Part shown: one piece after another, positions 35,656 to 44,682 of the stretch
Numbering within the stretch: the stretch's first letter is position 1
How the letters are laid out: each line of letters opens with the position of its first letter
NCBI RefSeq assembly: GCF_030063135.1
Contig: NZ_JASISO010000053.1
Coordinates: 1-58,255 of the forward strand
DNA: 58,255 nucleotides
Direction of reading: 5' to 3'
DNA from: Streptomyces sp. G-G2
GTDB lineage: Bacteria > Actinomycetota > Actinomycetes > Streptomycetales > Streptomycetaceae
The notes under the pieces: model-generated
Told to the model about the DNA's origin: nothing
Seen by the model: only the letters and a program-made list of their open reading frames with translations
Databases searched by the model: none
Translations under genes and position numbers: made by a program

Positions 35656-37224
35656 ATGGCGGACCCCAGCCCCAGCCGGGCCCCCGTCGTCCAGGCCGAC
35701 GGGATCAGCAAGCGCTTCGGCGCCACCGTCGCCCTCAGCGACGCCCGGATCACCGTCGCCCCCGGCGAGTCGCACGCCCTGGTCGGCCGCAACGGCGCCG
35801 GCAAGTCCACGCTCGTCTCCATCCTGACGGGCCTTCAGCAGCCCGACACCGGCATCCTGCGCTTCAACGGCGAGCCGTCACCGGCACCGGGCGACACCGT
35901 GGCGTGGCGGGCCCGGGTGGCCTGCGTCTACCAACGCTCCACCGTGATCCCCGCACTCACCGTCACGGAGAACCTGTTTTTGAATAGACACAGCCTGGAC
36001 CGGCAGAGTGACAGGACGCTCCGCCCGATCAGCTGGAAACAGCTGCGTCTCCAGGCTGCCGAGCTGCTCGCCGAGTACGGCGTGGACGTCGACCCCACCG
36101 CCCGAGCCGAGCAACTCACCGTCGAACAGCGCCAGTTCGTGGAGATCGCACGGGCCCTGTCGTTCGGTGCCCGGTTCATCGTCCTGGACGAACCGACCGC
36201 CAAGCTCGACGCCCGCGGCATCGAACGCCTCTTCACCAAGCTGCGCGAACTCCAGCAGCACGGCGTGGCCTTCCTCTTCATCTCACACCACCTCCAGGAG
36301 GTGTACGAGCTCTGCAGCACGGTCACCGTCTACCGCGACGCCCGGCATGTCCTGACCGCCCCGGTCGCGGATCTGGGCCGACTGGCACTGGTGGAGGCGA
36401 TGACGGGTGAGCGCGCAGAGGGCACCGGGCCCGTCTGGTCGGTGGGCAACCGCACGACGGCAGCAGGCAGTGCGCTGCTGGAAGTGACGGGCCTCGCCCT
36501 GCCCGGCAGCTACCAGGGCTGCTCGTTGACCGCGCACGCCGGTGAGGTGGTGGGCCTGGCCGGCTCGGCCGCCAGCGGGAACGTCCAGCTCGGCGAGACC
36601 CTGGCCGGGTTGCACCGTCCGCACAGTGGCACGATCACCGTCGCGGGCCGCCAGGTGCGCACCGGCCGGGTCCCGGCCTCGCTCGCCGCCGGCATCGGCC
36701 TCGTTCCCGAGGACCGGCACATCCAGGGCCTGATCCCGCAGCGCAGCGTGGCCGAGAACGCCACCCTCACCGTGACCGACCAACTCGGCCCGTTCGGCTC
36801 CGTACTGCCCTCGCGCACCCGGGCCTTCGCCGAGCGGATGATCACCGGCCTGGACATCAAGACACCCAGCCACGCCACCCCCGTCGCGGCACTCTCCGGC
36901 GGCAACCAGCAGAAGGTGGTGATCGCCCGCGCCCTCGCCACCGAGCCGCACGTCCTGGTCGCCATCCGCCCCACCAACGGCGTGGACGTCAAATCCAAGG
37001 AAGCCCTGCTCGGCACCATCCGCCAGGTGGCCGAGGCCGGCAGGACCGCCCTCATCGTCTCCGACGAGCTCGACGACCTGCGCGCCTGCGACCGGGTGCT
37101 GGCGATGTTCCACGGCCTGATCGTCGCCGAGTTCCCGGCCGGCTGGCGCGACGAACAGCTGGTCGCCGCCGTGGAAGGCATGGCCGACCCCACCGAACCG
37201 AAGGACCGTCATGACACCCACTGA
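35656..37224 (+). CDS. Sugar ABC transporter ATPase, tandem NBDs, second site degenerate
   Basis: 522 residues. The first domain is canonical (GRNGAGKST, then LTVEQRQFVEIARAL and FIVLDEPTAKLD). The second has no P-loop lysine (GLAGSAASGNVQLGE) and its Walker B reads VLVAIRPTNGVDV, without the catalytic Asp/Glu pair, although LSGGNQQKV is kept. Only one site can then hydrolyse ATP, as in some BMP/nucleoside-type importers. Start at 35656 is preceded by AAAGGA. Its end overlaps the permease gene by 14 bp. Confidence 0.9.
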   Translation: MADPSPSRAPVVQADGISKRFGATVALSDARITVAPGESHALVGRNGAGKSTLVSILTGLQQPDTGILRFNGEPSPAPGDTVAWRARVACVYQRSTVIPALTVTENLFLNRHSLDRQSDRTLRPISWKQLRLQAAELLAEYGVDVDPTARAEQLTVEQRQFVEIARALSFGARFIVLDEPTAKLDARGIERLFTKLRELQQHGVAFLFISHHLQEVYELCSTVTVYRDARHVLTAPVADLGRLALVEAMTGERAEGTGPVWSVGNRTTAAGSALLEVTGLALPGSYQGCSLTAHAGEVVGLAGSAASGNVQLGETLAGLHRPHSGTITVAGRQVRTGRVPASLAAGIGLVPEDRHIQGLIPQRSVAENATLTVTDQLGPFGSVLPSRTRAFAERMITGLDIKTPSHATPVAALSGGNQQKVVIARALATEPHVLVAIRPTNGVDVKSKEALLGTIRQVAEAGRTALIVSDELDDLRACDRVLAMFHGLIVAEFPAGWRDEQLVAAVEGMADPTEPKDRHDTH

Positions 37225-38239
37225 CCTCGGCCGGCGCCCGGCCACGCTCGCCCCGGCCACCGGCGGTCGCCGCTTCGACCTGGCCCGCTACCGCGACCTC
37301 TCGCTCGTCCCGGTCCTGCTGGTCCTCGGCCTCATCGGCTTCGCGGTCTCGCCCGCCTTCCTCACCACCGACAACCTGCTCGGCGTTGGCCAGCAGGCCA
37401 CCGAGCTCAGCCTGCTGGTACTGGCCGAGGCGCTGATCCTGATCGCCGGACGGATGGACCTCTCGCTGGAGTCCACCATCGGCGTGGCACCGGTGATCGC
37501 GATATGGCTGGTGCTGCCGGACCACGGCGGGCGCTTCAACGGCATCGGACTCTTCCCGAGTTGGACCGCCATCCCGCTCTGCCTGGCCGTCGGGGCGCTG
37601 ATCGGGGCGGTCAACGGCTTCCTGATCCTCAAGCTGCGCCTCAACGGATTCATCGTCACCCTCGGTGCCCTCACACTGTTGCGCGGCCTCCAGGTCGCCA
37701 TCTCCCAGGGCCAGTCCATCGTCAATGTGCCCTCCTCCTTCCGCTACCTGGGCAGTGCGAGCTGGCTCGGCGCCCCGGCCGCGATCTGGATCTGCGCGCT
37801 CCTCTTCCTGCTCGGCGGCTGCGCGCTGGCCTGGCTCCGCCACGGGCGGGCGCTGTACGCGATCGGCGGCAATGCGGAGGCCGCACGCGCGGCCGGCATC
37901 CGGGTCGACCGGATCACCTGGACCGTGCTGATCCTCGGCGGCACCCTGGCCGCGTTCGCCGGTGTGCTCTACTCCGGCCACTACGGCTCCCTCTCCGCCG
38001 AGCAGGGCAACGGCTGGATCTTCCAGGTGTTCGCCGCCACCGTCATCGGCGGGGTCAGCCTCAACGGCGGGCGCGGCACGCTCTTCGGGGCCCTGACCGG
38101 CGTACTCACCCTCCAACTGGTGGTCAACGTCATGACCCTGGCCGGAGTGCCGCCGCTGTGGAACCAGTTCCTCAACGGCGCGATCATCATCGTCGCGCTG
38201 ATCATCTCCCGCTTCGCCTCCGGCGAGAGGCAGGAGTAG
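37211..38239 (+). CDS. Sugar ABC transporter permease
   Basis: 342 residues, RbsC-type membrane subunit with about ten hydrophobic segments. The signature IAGRMDLSLESTIGVAPVIA near residue 80 and VIGGVSLNGGRGTLFGALTG near 285 are present. Only one permease is encoded, so it should act as a homodimer, unlike the arabinose importer. Translationally coupled to the ATPase through a 14-bp overlap. Confidence 0.9.
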   Translation: MTPTDLGRRPATLAPATGGRRFDLARYRDLSLVPVLLVLGLIGFAVSPAFLTTDNLLGVGQQATELSLLVLAEALILIAGRMDLSLESTIGVAPVIAIWLVLPDHGGRFNGIGLFPSWTAIPLCLAVGALIGAVNGFLILKLRLNGFIVTLGALTLLRGLQVAISQGQSIVNVPSSFRYLGSASWLGAPAAIWICALLFLLGGCALAWLRHGRALYAIGGNAEAARAAGIRVDRITWTVLILGGTLAAFAGVLYSGHYGSLSAEQGNGWIFQVFAATVIGGVSLNGGRGTLFGALTGVLTLQLVVNVMTLAGVPPLWNQFLNGAIIIVALIISRFASGERQE

Positions 38240-38358
38240 CCGCGGGCCCCGGGCCCGCACCCCAAGCCGCCGGAGTGGCGCGGACCAGCAGGTCGGGGTA
38301 CTCGGATCGGTCCGCTCCGGCACCAGCCTTTCACCAGCGCCACGGAGAGAGCAGCGTC

Positions 38359-39078
38359 ATGACGGTCACCGACCAGGCCATTGAGAAGATCAAAGAGATG
38401 ATCGTCGGCGGTGCGCTGCAGCCAGGCTCCCGACTGCCCGCCGAGGCGGAACTCGCCGACCAGTTGGGCCTGTCCCGCAGCTCGCTGCGGGAGGCCGTGC
38501 GCGCGCTGACCGCGATGCGGATCCTGGTCACCAAGCAGGGCGACGGCACCTACGTCTCCGGCCTCGAGCCCCACCTGCTACTCGAATCCATGGCCTTCGC
38601 CGCCGACGTCTCCCACGGCCACTCGACTCGCCAACTCCTCGAAGTACGCCGAATGTTGGAACCGCAGGCGGTTGCGCTGGCGGCTGGTCGGCTCACCGAC
38701 CGTCAGCTCGCCGACCTGCGTTCCATCCTCGACCGGTGTACCGGCGCCATCACCATCGAGGAGTTCATCAAGCTGGACATCGAGTTCCACCGCACCATCG
38801 CCGACTCCGTCGGCAACCCGGTCCTCTCCACCATGCTCGGCATCCTCTCCACCCACACCCAGCGCCTGCGCATCGTCCGCGGCACCAGCCACGCCACCTC
38901 CCGCGAGCAGACGCACCGCGAACACGAAGCCATCTGGCGCGCCCTGTTCGCCCGCGACGCACAACTGGCCTCCGGTGCCACCGCGGTGCACGTGGCCGCA
39001 GTGGAGGACTGGCTCGCCGACGGCACCCCGATCGACTCCGCCGCTCTCGATGCGGCCCCATGGCGGTCCGCCCCTTGA
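38359..39078 (+). CDS. GntR-family regulator, FadR/FCD subfamily (candidate fucose regulator)
   Basis: 239 residues. An N-terminal winged helix (AIEKIKEMIVGGALQPGSRL, SRSSLREAVRALTAMRIL, QGDGTYVSGLEP) is joined to an FCD effector domain with metal-ligand residues in FIKLDIEFHRTIADSVGNPV and REHEAIWRAL. It follows the permease by 119 bp on the same strand, so it is probably part of, or next to, the transporter operon it controls. Closely similar to the next gene, which converges on it. Confidence 0.9.
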   Translation: MTVTDQAIEKIKEMIVGGALQPGSRLPAEAELADQLGLSRSSLREAVRALTAMRILVTKQGDGTYVSGLEPHLLLESMAFAADVSHGHSTRQLLEVRRMLEPQAVALAAGRLTDRQLADLRSILDRCTGAITIEEFIKLDIEFHRTIADSVGNPVLSTMLGILSTHTQRLRIVRGTSHATSREQTHREHEAIWRALFARDAQLASGATAVHVAAVEDWLADGTPIDSAALDAAPWRSAP

Positions 39079-39138
39079 ATCTTGTCCGGGGGCATCGCCG
39101 CCGAGCACCTGAACGTGCCGCCGCTCACGCAGTCGGCC

Positions 39139-39810
39139 TCACAGTGCCTTCCGCAGCCACTCCACCACGCCGCTGACGTGCACCGTGGCCCGGGCCTTGG
39201 CCGTCTCCACGTCGCGCGCGGCCAGCGCGTCGAGCAGCCCGCGGTGCTCGGCCATGGTGCGCTCCACCGCCTGCGCCTGCGTCACGCCGCGCCAGATCCG
39301 GGCCCGGGCGGTCCGGTGTGCCAGCGAGTCCAGCAGCGAGGCGAGCACGGCGTTGCCGCCCGCCCGGGCGATCAGCCGGTGGAACTCCAGGTCGTTCGCC
39401 ACCAGCTCCTCGACCGTCGAGTCCGTCCCGAGGCCGTCGAGCAGCTCGGCCATCTCGGCCAGCTGCTCGTCGGTCGCCCACTGGGCGGCCATCCCGGAGG
39501 CGGCCGACTCCAGCACCGCCCGCACCTGGAACAGCTCCACCACCGACTCGTCCTGGTGCAGGTCCAGGATGAAGCTGAGCGCCTCCAGCAGCAGCGACGG
39601 CTCCAGGCTGGTCACGTAGGTGCCGTCACCCTGCCGCACGTCCAGCACGTTGAGCAGCGACAGCGCCTTCACCGCCTCCCGCAGCGAGTTCCGCGAGAGC
39701 CCCAGCTGCGCCGCCAGATCGGGCTCCTTGGGCAGCCGGTCGCCGGGCTTGAGACGGCCTGAGAGGATCATCGCCTTGATCTTCTCGATGGCCTCGTCCG
39801 TCACGGCCAC
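39139..39810 (-). CDS. GntR-family regulator, FadR/FCD subfamily, paralogue of the preceding gene
   Basis: 223 residues, with the same domain plan: AIEKIKAMILSGRLKPGDRL, SRNSLREAVKALSLLNVL, QGDGTYVTSLEP, then FCD helices (VANDLEFHRLIARAGGNAV, AEHRGLLDALAARD). The GTG at 39810 follows GGGAGG by seven bases; a much longer open frame upstream is a shadow. Roughly half the residues of the DNA-binding domain match the plus-strand neighbour. It lies on the strand of the xylose block, so it may regulate xylose or fucose genes. Confidence 0.88.
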   Translation of the reverse strand: MAVTDEAIEKIKAMILSGRLKPGDRLPKEPDLAAQLGLSRNSLREAVKALSLLNVLDVRQGDGTYVTSLEPSLLLEALSFILDLHQDESVVELFQVRAVLESAASGMAAQWATDEQLAEMAELLDGLGTDSTVEELVANDLEFHRLIARAGGNAVLASLLDSLAHRTARARIWRGVTQAQAVERTMAEHRGLLDALAARDVETAKARATVHVSGVVEWLRKAL

Positions 39811-39860
39811 GTCAGTGCCTCCCAGTACTCCGATGTCCGACCTGTCATTATGCCCGTCGC

Positions 39861-39924
39861 CTGACCGGCTCGGCCGGTCGAGCCGGTCGGCCGGTCGAGC
39901 CGGTCGGCCGGTCGAGCCGGTCAG
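39861..39924. repeat. 17-bp tandem repeat, three copies, with palindromic ends
   Basis: GGCCGGTCGAGCCGGTC repeats three times (39872-39922) between a GntR start and the ROK stop. The ends CTGACCGGCTCG and CGAGCCGGTCAG are a perfect inverted repeat, so the stretch can fold and may terminate the ROK transcript. Confidence 0.7.
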
Positions 39925-41129
39925 GCGATGGGCAACCGGGTCGGGTCGGCGATGATCTGCCGGGTCGTCATCAGCGCCGCGCCGAGCAGCGCGCCACGCC
40001 GCCCCAGCGCCGAGCAGCGCAGGGCTTCCGGCGGCCAGGGCCGGAGCGTGACCCGGACGGCCAGCTCCGCGCGGACCGCCGGCAGCAGCCACTCGGCGAG
40101 CTCGGCATGGGCGCCGCCCAGGACCAGGCCGTCCGGGTCGATCAGGTTCACCGCCGAGGCGAGGGCGAGACCCAGGGCGCGCCCCGCCCGTTCCAGGGCC
40201 CGCAGGGTCGCCGGGTCCCCGGCGCCCGCCCGATCGGCCAGCAGGGCGACCGGGTCGCCGGTCCCCGTAAGCCCGGCCTCGCGCAGCACCGCCGCCTCGC
40301 CCGCGTACTGCTCCAGGCACCCGCGCGCACCGCAGGGGCAGGGCACGCCCTCCGGGTGGACGGGGATGTGTCCGAGCTCGCCGGCGAAGCCGCGGGCACC
40401 GCGGAACAGCTGCCCGTCGACGATCAGGGCGGCGCCGATCCCGGTCCCGGCGGAGACGTGCACGAAGGTCTCGGCACCGCGCTCGGCCTGCCAGTACTCG
40501 GCCAGCGCACCGAGGTTGGCCTCGTTCTCCGGTACGGGCACGATGGCCGGGTCGGGCCAGCTGTCGGCGGGGCGGACCGCGTGCCAGCCGAGGTTGGGGG
40601 CATGCTCGACCAGGCCTTGCCCCGCGTTCGGCACCACCCCGGGCACGGCCAGCACGCGGCCCTCGACGCGCAGTCCGAGCCCGGCCGCCTCGGCCTCCGC
40701 CTCGGCGCCCAGCGCGGCGACCTCCGCAAGCACCTGCCCGGCCGGGCGGCCCGCGTTGGCCCGCTCCACCCGGCGCCACACCCGGGGTTCGCCGCGCAGG
40801 TCCACGACGCACGCGCCGAGGTGCGTGACGCCGACCTCCAGTCCGAGGCCCGCTGGTCCCCGGTCGTTCACGGCCAGCGCCCGGCCGGGTCGGCCGACCC
40901 GGCCGCTGGGCGCGGTCTCCGTCTCGGTCAGCGCGCCACGGCCGATCAGCTCGTCGGCCAGCGAGGAGACGGCAGCCCTGGTCAGCCCGGTGCGCCCGGC
41001 GACGTCCGCCCGGGAGAGCGGGCCCTGCGAGGCGACCGTGCCGAGGACCACCGCGAGGTTCCGCCGGCGCATGTCCTGCTGCGAGGCCGGCCCGCCCTCC
41101 GGGTTCCTGAACGCTTCGCCGACCGCCAC
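39921..41129 (-). CDS. ROK-family transcriptional repressor, XylR-like
   Basis: 402 residues. An N-terminal winged helix (RADVAGRTGLTRAAVSSLAD) is followed by a sugar-kinase-like ROK domain with HVSAGTGIGAALIVDGQL, the GELGHIPVHPEG motif and the zinc-binding CPCGARGCLEQYAG segment. ROK repressors of this kind sense xylose. It lies directly behind xylB on the same strand. Two purines-poor inverted repeats between xylB and xylA could be its operator. GTG start with GGAGA upstream. Confidence 0.92.
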   Translation of the reverse strand: MAVGEAFRNPEGGPASQQDMRRRNLAVVLGTVASQGPLSRADVAGRTGLTRAAVSSLADELIGRGALTETETAPSGRVGRPGRALAVNDRGPAGLGLEVGVTHLGACVVDLRGEPRVWRRVERANAGRPAGQVLAEVAALGAEAEAEAAGLGLRVEGRVLAVPGVVPNAGQGLVEHAPNLGWHAVRPADSWPDPAIVPVPENEANLGALAEYWQAERGAETFVHVSAGTGIGAALIVDGQLFRGARGFAGELGHIPVHPEGVPCPCGARGCLEQYAGEAAVLREAGLTGTGDPVALLADRAGAGDPATLRALERAGRALGLALASAVNLIDPDGLVLGGAHAELAEWLLPAVRAELAVRVTLRPWPPEALRCSALGRRGALLGAALMTTRQIIADPTRLPIA

Positions 41130-41144
41130 CTCGCGCCTTCTCTC

Positions 41145-42575
41145 CTACTGATCCCGCGTCGGGGCGCCCTGCAACGCCCCCGCCCGACGCAGGGTATCCG
41201 TGATCCTCTCAAGGGCCTCTCCGTCCCGTGCCACCGGCTCCAGCAGCAGGCCGTCGGCGGTCCGCCAGCGGCGGGCCACGGCGTCGGCCGGCTCACCGGT
41301 CAGCAGTGCGGCAGCCTGCGCGGCGGCGCCGAGCGCGACCAGTTCCTCGGCGGCCGGCACCTGGACCGCGCGGCCGCTCAGGCGCAGCACGGTCCGCTGC
41401 CAGGCCCGCCCGCGGGCGCCGCCGCCGATCAGCAGCAGCGGTACGTCCCGGTCGGGGCTCTCGCCCGCCGCGCGCAGCACGTCGTCCAGGGCCGTGAGCA
41501 GGGAGTGGGCGGCGCCGTCGTAGGCGGCCTGGAGCAACTGGCCCGGTGTGGTGTCGTGGCGCAGGCCGTGCACCAGACCGGAGGCGCCCGGCAGGTCCGG
41601 GGTGCGCTCGCCGTCGAGGTAGGGCAGCACCACCACCGTGCCGCCGTCCTCGACCTCCTCGCGGCCGCGGCCGAGGAGCGCGGCGAAGCGATCGACAGCC
41701 AGGGCGCAGTTGAGCGTGCAGGCGAGCGGCAGCCAGCCGCCGAGGGCGTCGGCGAAGCCGGCGACGGTACCGCGCGGGTCGGTGGGCCGGTTCCGGCCGA
41801 CGGCGTAGACGGTCCCGGAGGTGCCGAGGCTCAGCACCGGCTGACCGGGCATCAGGCCGAGCCCGAGCGCGGCGGCCATGTTGTCGCCGGTACCCGTGGC
41901 GACCAGCGCCCCCTGACGCAGCGGCAGACCGGGGCGGACAAGTCCGGCCCGAACGCCGGGCGACAGGACCGGCGGCAGCAGTGCGGGGTCGAGGCCGATC
42001 CGGTCGAGGACCTCCCGGTCGTAGCCGTCCGGGCCCCACCAGCCGGTTCCCGAGGCGTCCCCGCGGTCCGTCGCCGGCTCACCGGTCAGACGCTCCGTGA
42101 GGAAGTCGTGGGGTAGCCGGACGGCCGCGACCCGGTCGGCGGCGGCAGGTTCGTTGGCGCGCAGCCAGGCCCACTTGGCGGCCGTGAAGGCGGCGGTCGG
42201 AACGCTGCCGGTGCGGCGGGCGATCTCCTCCCGGCCGAACTCCGTCCGCAGCCGCGCGGCCTGGGGTGCGGACCGGACGTCGTTCCAGAGCAGTGCGGGG
42301 CGGATCGACCGGCCGGCCGCGTCGAGGGTGACCAGGCCGTGCTGCTGGCCGGCCACCGACACGGCGGTCGCGCGGTTCGCCCAGCCGGTCTGGGCCACCG
42401 CCTCGCCGAACGCCACCCACCACTGTTCGGGGTCGCTCTCACGTGCGGCGCCGTCGCTGACCGTGTGCGCGGCGCGCCCCTCGCCGAGCACGGACCCGGT
42501 GTCGAGATCGACAGCGAGGGCCTTCGTGGACTGGGTGGAGCTGTCGACTCCGATCACAACTCGCTGCGCTGCCAT
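41145..42575 (-). CDS. xylB: Xylulokinase
   Basis: 476 residues, FGGY carbohydrate kinase. Phosphorylates D-xylulose. N-terminal VVIGVDSSTQSTKALAVDL, AVSVAGQQHGLVTLD and LWNDVRSAPQA are XylB signatures (the GQQHG pair is substrate-binding), and LSLGTSGTVYAVGR with LLIGGGARGRAWQRT form the nucleotide site. The ATG at 42575 has a GGAGGAA site; longer open extensions are shadows of xylA. Divergent from xylA with a 99-bp shared control region. Confidence 0.95.
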   Translation of the reverse strand: MAAQRVVIGVDSSTQSTKALAVDLDTGSVLGEGRAAHTVSDGAARESDPEQWWVAFGEAVAQTGWANRATAVSVAGQQHGLVTLDAAGRSIRPALLWNDVRSAPQAARLRTEFGREEIARRTGSVPTAAFTAAKWAWLRANEPAAADRVAAVRLPHDFLTERLTGEPATDRGDASGTGWWGPDGYDREVLDRIGLDPALLPPVLSPGVRAGLVRPGLPLRQGALVATGTGDNMAAALGLGLMPGQPVLSLGTSGTVYAVGRNRPTDPRGTVAGFADALGGWLPLACTLNCALAVDRFAALLGRGREEVEDGGTVVVLPYLDGERTPDLPGASGLVHGLRHDTTPGQLLQAAYDGAAHSLLTALDDVLRAAGESPDRDVPLLLIGGGARGRAWQRTVLRLSGRAVQVPAAEELVALGAAAQAAALLTGEPADAVARRWRTADGLLLEPVARDGEALERITDTLRRAGALQGAPTRDQ

Positions 42576-42622
42576 GCGTTCCTCCATCGGGGGGGGTTCC
42601 TTCCCGTGCCTCGGCATACTAA

Positions 42623-42643
42623 TTTGTTTTTTGCCATTACAAA
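42623..42643. promoter_or_regulatory. Candidate XylR (ROK) operator between xylB and xylA
   Basis: TTTGT (42623-42627) and ACAAA (42639-42643) form an inverted repeat inside an unusually AT-rich stretch in the 99-bp divergent gap. Position and AT-rich form suit ROK-type XylR sites. Confidence 0.6.
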
Positions 42644-42674
42644 CACCCTTTCCAGGCAGTGATCGGAGCCCCCA

Positions 42675-43847
42675 GTGACCAGCGACCCCCTCGTCCCGAC
42701 CCCGGCCCACAGGTTCACCTTCGGCTTGTGGACCGTCGGCTGGCAGGGCCGGGACCCGTTCGGCGACGCCACCCGGCCGGCCCTCGACCCGGTCGAGACC
42801 GTGCAGCGCCTCGCCGGGCTCGGCGCGTACGGCGTCACCTTCCACGACGACGACCTGATCCCGTTCGGCGCCTCGGAGTCCGAGCGCGAGCACACCGTCA
42901 AGCGGTTCCGCTCCGCCCTGGACTCGGCCGGCCTCAAGGTGCCGATGGCCACCACCAACCTGTTCACCCACCCCGTCTTCAAGGACGGCGCGTTCACCGC
43001 CAACGACCGCGACGTGCGCCGCTACGCGCTGCGCAAGACCATCCGCAACATCGACCTGGCCGCCGAGCTCGGCGCCTCGGTCTACGTCGCCTGGGGCGGG
43101 CGCGAGGGAGCCGAGTCGGGCGCCGCCAAGGACGTGCGCACCGCACTCGACCGACTCAAGGAGGCCTTCGACCTGCTCGGCGAGTACGTCGAGCAGCAGG
43201 GCTACGACCTGCGCTTCGCCATAGAGCCCAAGCCCAACGAGCCGCGCGGCGACATCCTGCTGCCCACCGTCGGCCACGCCCTCGCCTTCATCAACGAGCT
43301 GGAGCGGCCCGAGCGGGTCGGCGTCAACCCAGAGGTCGGGCACGAGCAGATGGCCGGGCTGAACTTCCCGCACGGCATCGCCCAGGCCCTGTGGCACGGA
43401 AAGCTCTTCCACATCGACCTCAACGGCCAGTCCGGCATCAAGTACGACCAGGACCTCCGGTTCGGCGCCGGCGACCTGCGCCAGGCCTTCTGGCTGGTCG
43501 ACCTGCTGGAGTCCGCCGGCTACGAAGGCCCCAAGCACTTCGACTTCAAGCCGCCGCGCACCGAGGACATCGACGGCGTCTGGGCCTCGGCGGCCGCCTG
43601 CATGCGCAACTACCTACTGCTCGCTGAGCGTTCCCGCGCCTTCCGGGCCGACCCCGAGGTCCGGGCCGCGCTGGTCGCGTCGCGGCTGCCCGAACTCGCC
43701 GTCCCGACCGCCGAGGACGGCCTGGCCGGCCTGCTGGCCGACCGTACCGCCTTGGAGGAGTTCGACGTCGAAGCGGCCGCCGTCCGCGGCATGGCCTTCG
43801 AGCAGCTGGACCAGCTCGCCATCGAGCACCTGCTCGGTGCCCGCTGA
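42675..43847 (+). CDS. xylA: Xylose isomerase
   Basis: 390 residues, the length of the Streptomyces class I enzyme. Isomerises D-xylose to D-xylulose. FTFGLWTVGWQGRDPFGDATR and the VTFHDDDLIPFG catalytic-His segment are hallmarks; the metal sites are in FAIEPKPNEPRGD, NPEVGHEQMAGLNFPH, and DLNGQSGIKYDQDLRFGAGD. The GTG at 42675 follows GGAG. No xylose transporter is encoded nearby. A terminator hairpin follows 18 bp after the stop. Confidence 0.97.
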   Translation: MTSDPLVPTPAHRFTFGLWTVGWQGRDPFGDATRPALDPVETVQRLAGLGAYGVTFHDDDLIPFGASESEREHTVKRFRSALDSAGLKVPMATTNLFTHPVFKDGAFTANDRDVRRYALRKTIRNIDLAAELGASVYVAWGGREGAESGAAKDVRTALDRLKEAFDLLGEYVEQQGYDLRFAIEPKPNEPRGDILLPTVGHALAFINELERPERVGVNPEVGHEQMAGLNFPHGIAQALWHGKLFHIDLNGQSGIKYDQDLRFGAGDLRQAFWLVDLLESAGYEGPKHFDFKPPRTEDIDGVWASAAACMRNYLLLAERSRAFRADPEVRAALVASRLPELAVPTAEDGLAGLLADRTALEEFDVEAAAVRGMAFEQLDQLAIEHLLGAR

Positions 43848-44475
43848 GCGAGTGAACGCCGCTACCCGGGTCGTACGGTCCGCACGACCCGGGGGCGGAG
43901 CAATCGCCGACTGGCCATCCCCGCGCCGGCCGGCCCGCCTCGGCTTCGGGAACAGGCCGGTGTTTGGTAGGAGCAGCTGCGCGGTACAAGGGTCGGTCGC
44001 CGGTCGATGTGGCGCCGCGTGACCGTTCCGTCATGAACCGAGGCCGTGAAGGCGGCAGGGCCCGGGAACGACGACGGCCCCTGCCGCCGGGGGCGGGGCA
44101 GGAGCCGTCACATGAATTCCGGCCCGGGGGGAGCGAAGGGCCGGGGGCACGTGTCGCCGCTCTCAATGCCTGGTGCTGCACCGGGTCACGCCCTTTGGGA
44201 CGTTCGGTCAGCAGGCGGCTGTTGAGGCCGTCGGGGCTGTCGGCGTTCCCCTCGTCGAACCAGTAGTCGCCGGCCGCGAGGTAGCGGAAGGAGTGCTCTC
44301 TCGTCCCGGGCAGCGCGAGGGTGACCACCCGGGTGCCGTCGCTGCGCGGCGTGAGCGCGTGGGTGCCGGGCTGCAAGTCGTTGAAGTCGCCCACCACGCT
44401 GACCGGGCCGGGCGGGGTGCCGGCGGGCAGGACGAAGGTGACCTCGGTGCGATCCTTGCGCGGCGTGCGTTCCAT
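43546..44475 (-). CDS. Small isoamylase-early-set (CBM48-like) protein with run-on C-terminus
   Basis: The first 90 or so residues form a complete CBM48-like domain: DRTEVTFVLPAGTPPGPVSV, then VVGDFNDLQPGTHALTPR and FRYLAAGDYWFDEGNAD. Relatives are about 95 residues long and stop soon after the sequence equivalent to DGLNSRLLTER. Here the frame stays open for another 210 low-complexity codons, through a terminator hairpin (44073-44109) and 300 bp into antisense xylA, so a lost stop or small frameshift near 44200 is likely and the true product is the short domain. Function in glycan binding is inferred. Confidence 0.6.
   Translation of the reverse strand: MERTPRKDRTEVTFVLPAGTPPGPVSVVGDFNDLQPGTHALTPRSDGTRVVTLALPGTREHSFRYLAAGDYWFDEGNADSPDGLNSRLLTERPKGRDPVQHQALRAATRAPGPSLPPGRNSCDGSCPAPGGRGRRRSRALPPSRPRFMTERSRGATSTGDRPLYRAAAPTKHRPVPEAEAGRPARGWPVGDCSAPGSCGPYDPGSGVHSLSGHRAGARWRAGPAARRPCRGRRPLRRRTPPRRYGRPAGRPGRPRRSGRRVRAAATRPARPGPRGRPGRRGNAQRAVGSCACRRPPRPRRRRCPRCAAA
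43865..43893 (+). terminator. Terminator after xylA
   Basis: CCCGGGTCGT pairs perfectly with ACGACCCGGG around a 9-base loop, 18 bp after the xylA stop. Confidence 0.75.
44073..44109 (-). terminator. Stem-loop, probable terminator of the CBM48-like gene
   Basis: GACGGCCCCTGCC (44073-44085) pairs with GGCAGGAGCCGTC (44097-44109) with one mismatch. It lies about 100 bp after the end of the recognisable domain, where the gene would be expected to stop. Confidence 0.55.
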
Positions 44476-44682
44476 GGCGGTGCACTCCTGACGGCAGGCG
44501 ACGGGCGAGGATCTCGCTCATCCTCGGCCACCCCGCGAACGGTCCGCATTCCGACGCAGCCGCCCCGTCTCGCGACATCACCCTTACGCCACGGTCCGTA
44601 GCGGAAATAGTGCGGTGCGCAACCATCCGTGTGAGCGTGAGAAAGAGGAATTCCTAACCCCCGCATCAGAGGAGTCGCCGTC

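Noticed and set aside
39139..40812. A 557-codon frame as one protein
   Set aside because: Only the GntR part (to 39810) is protein-like; the upstream extension is an antisense-side shadow of the ROK gene in another frame.
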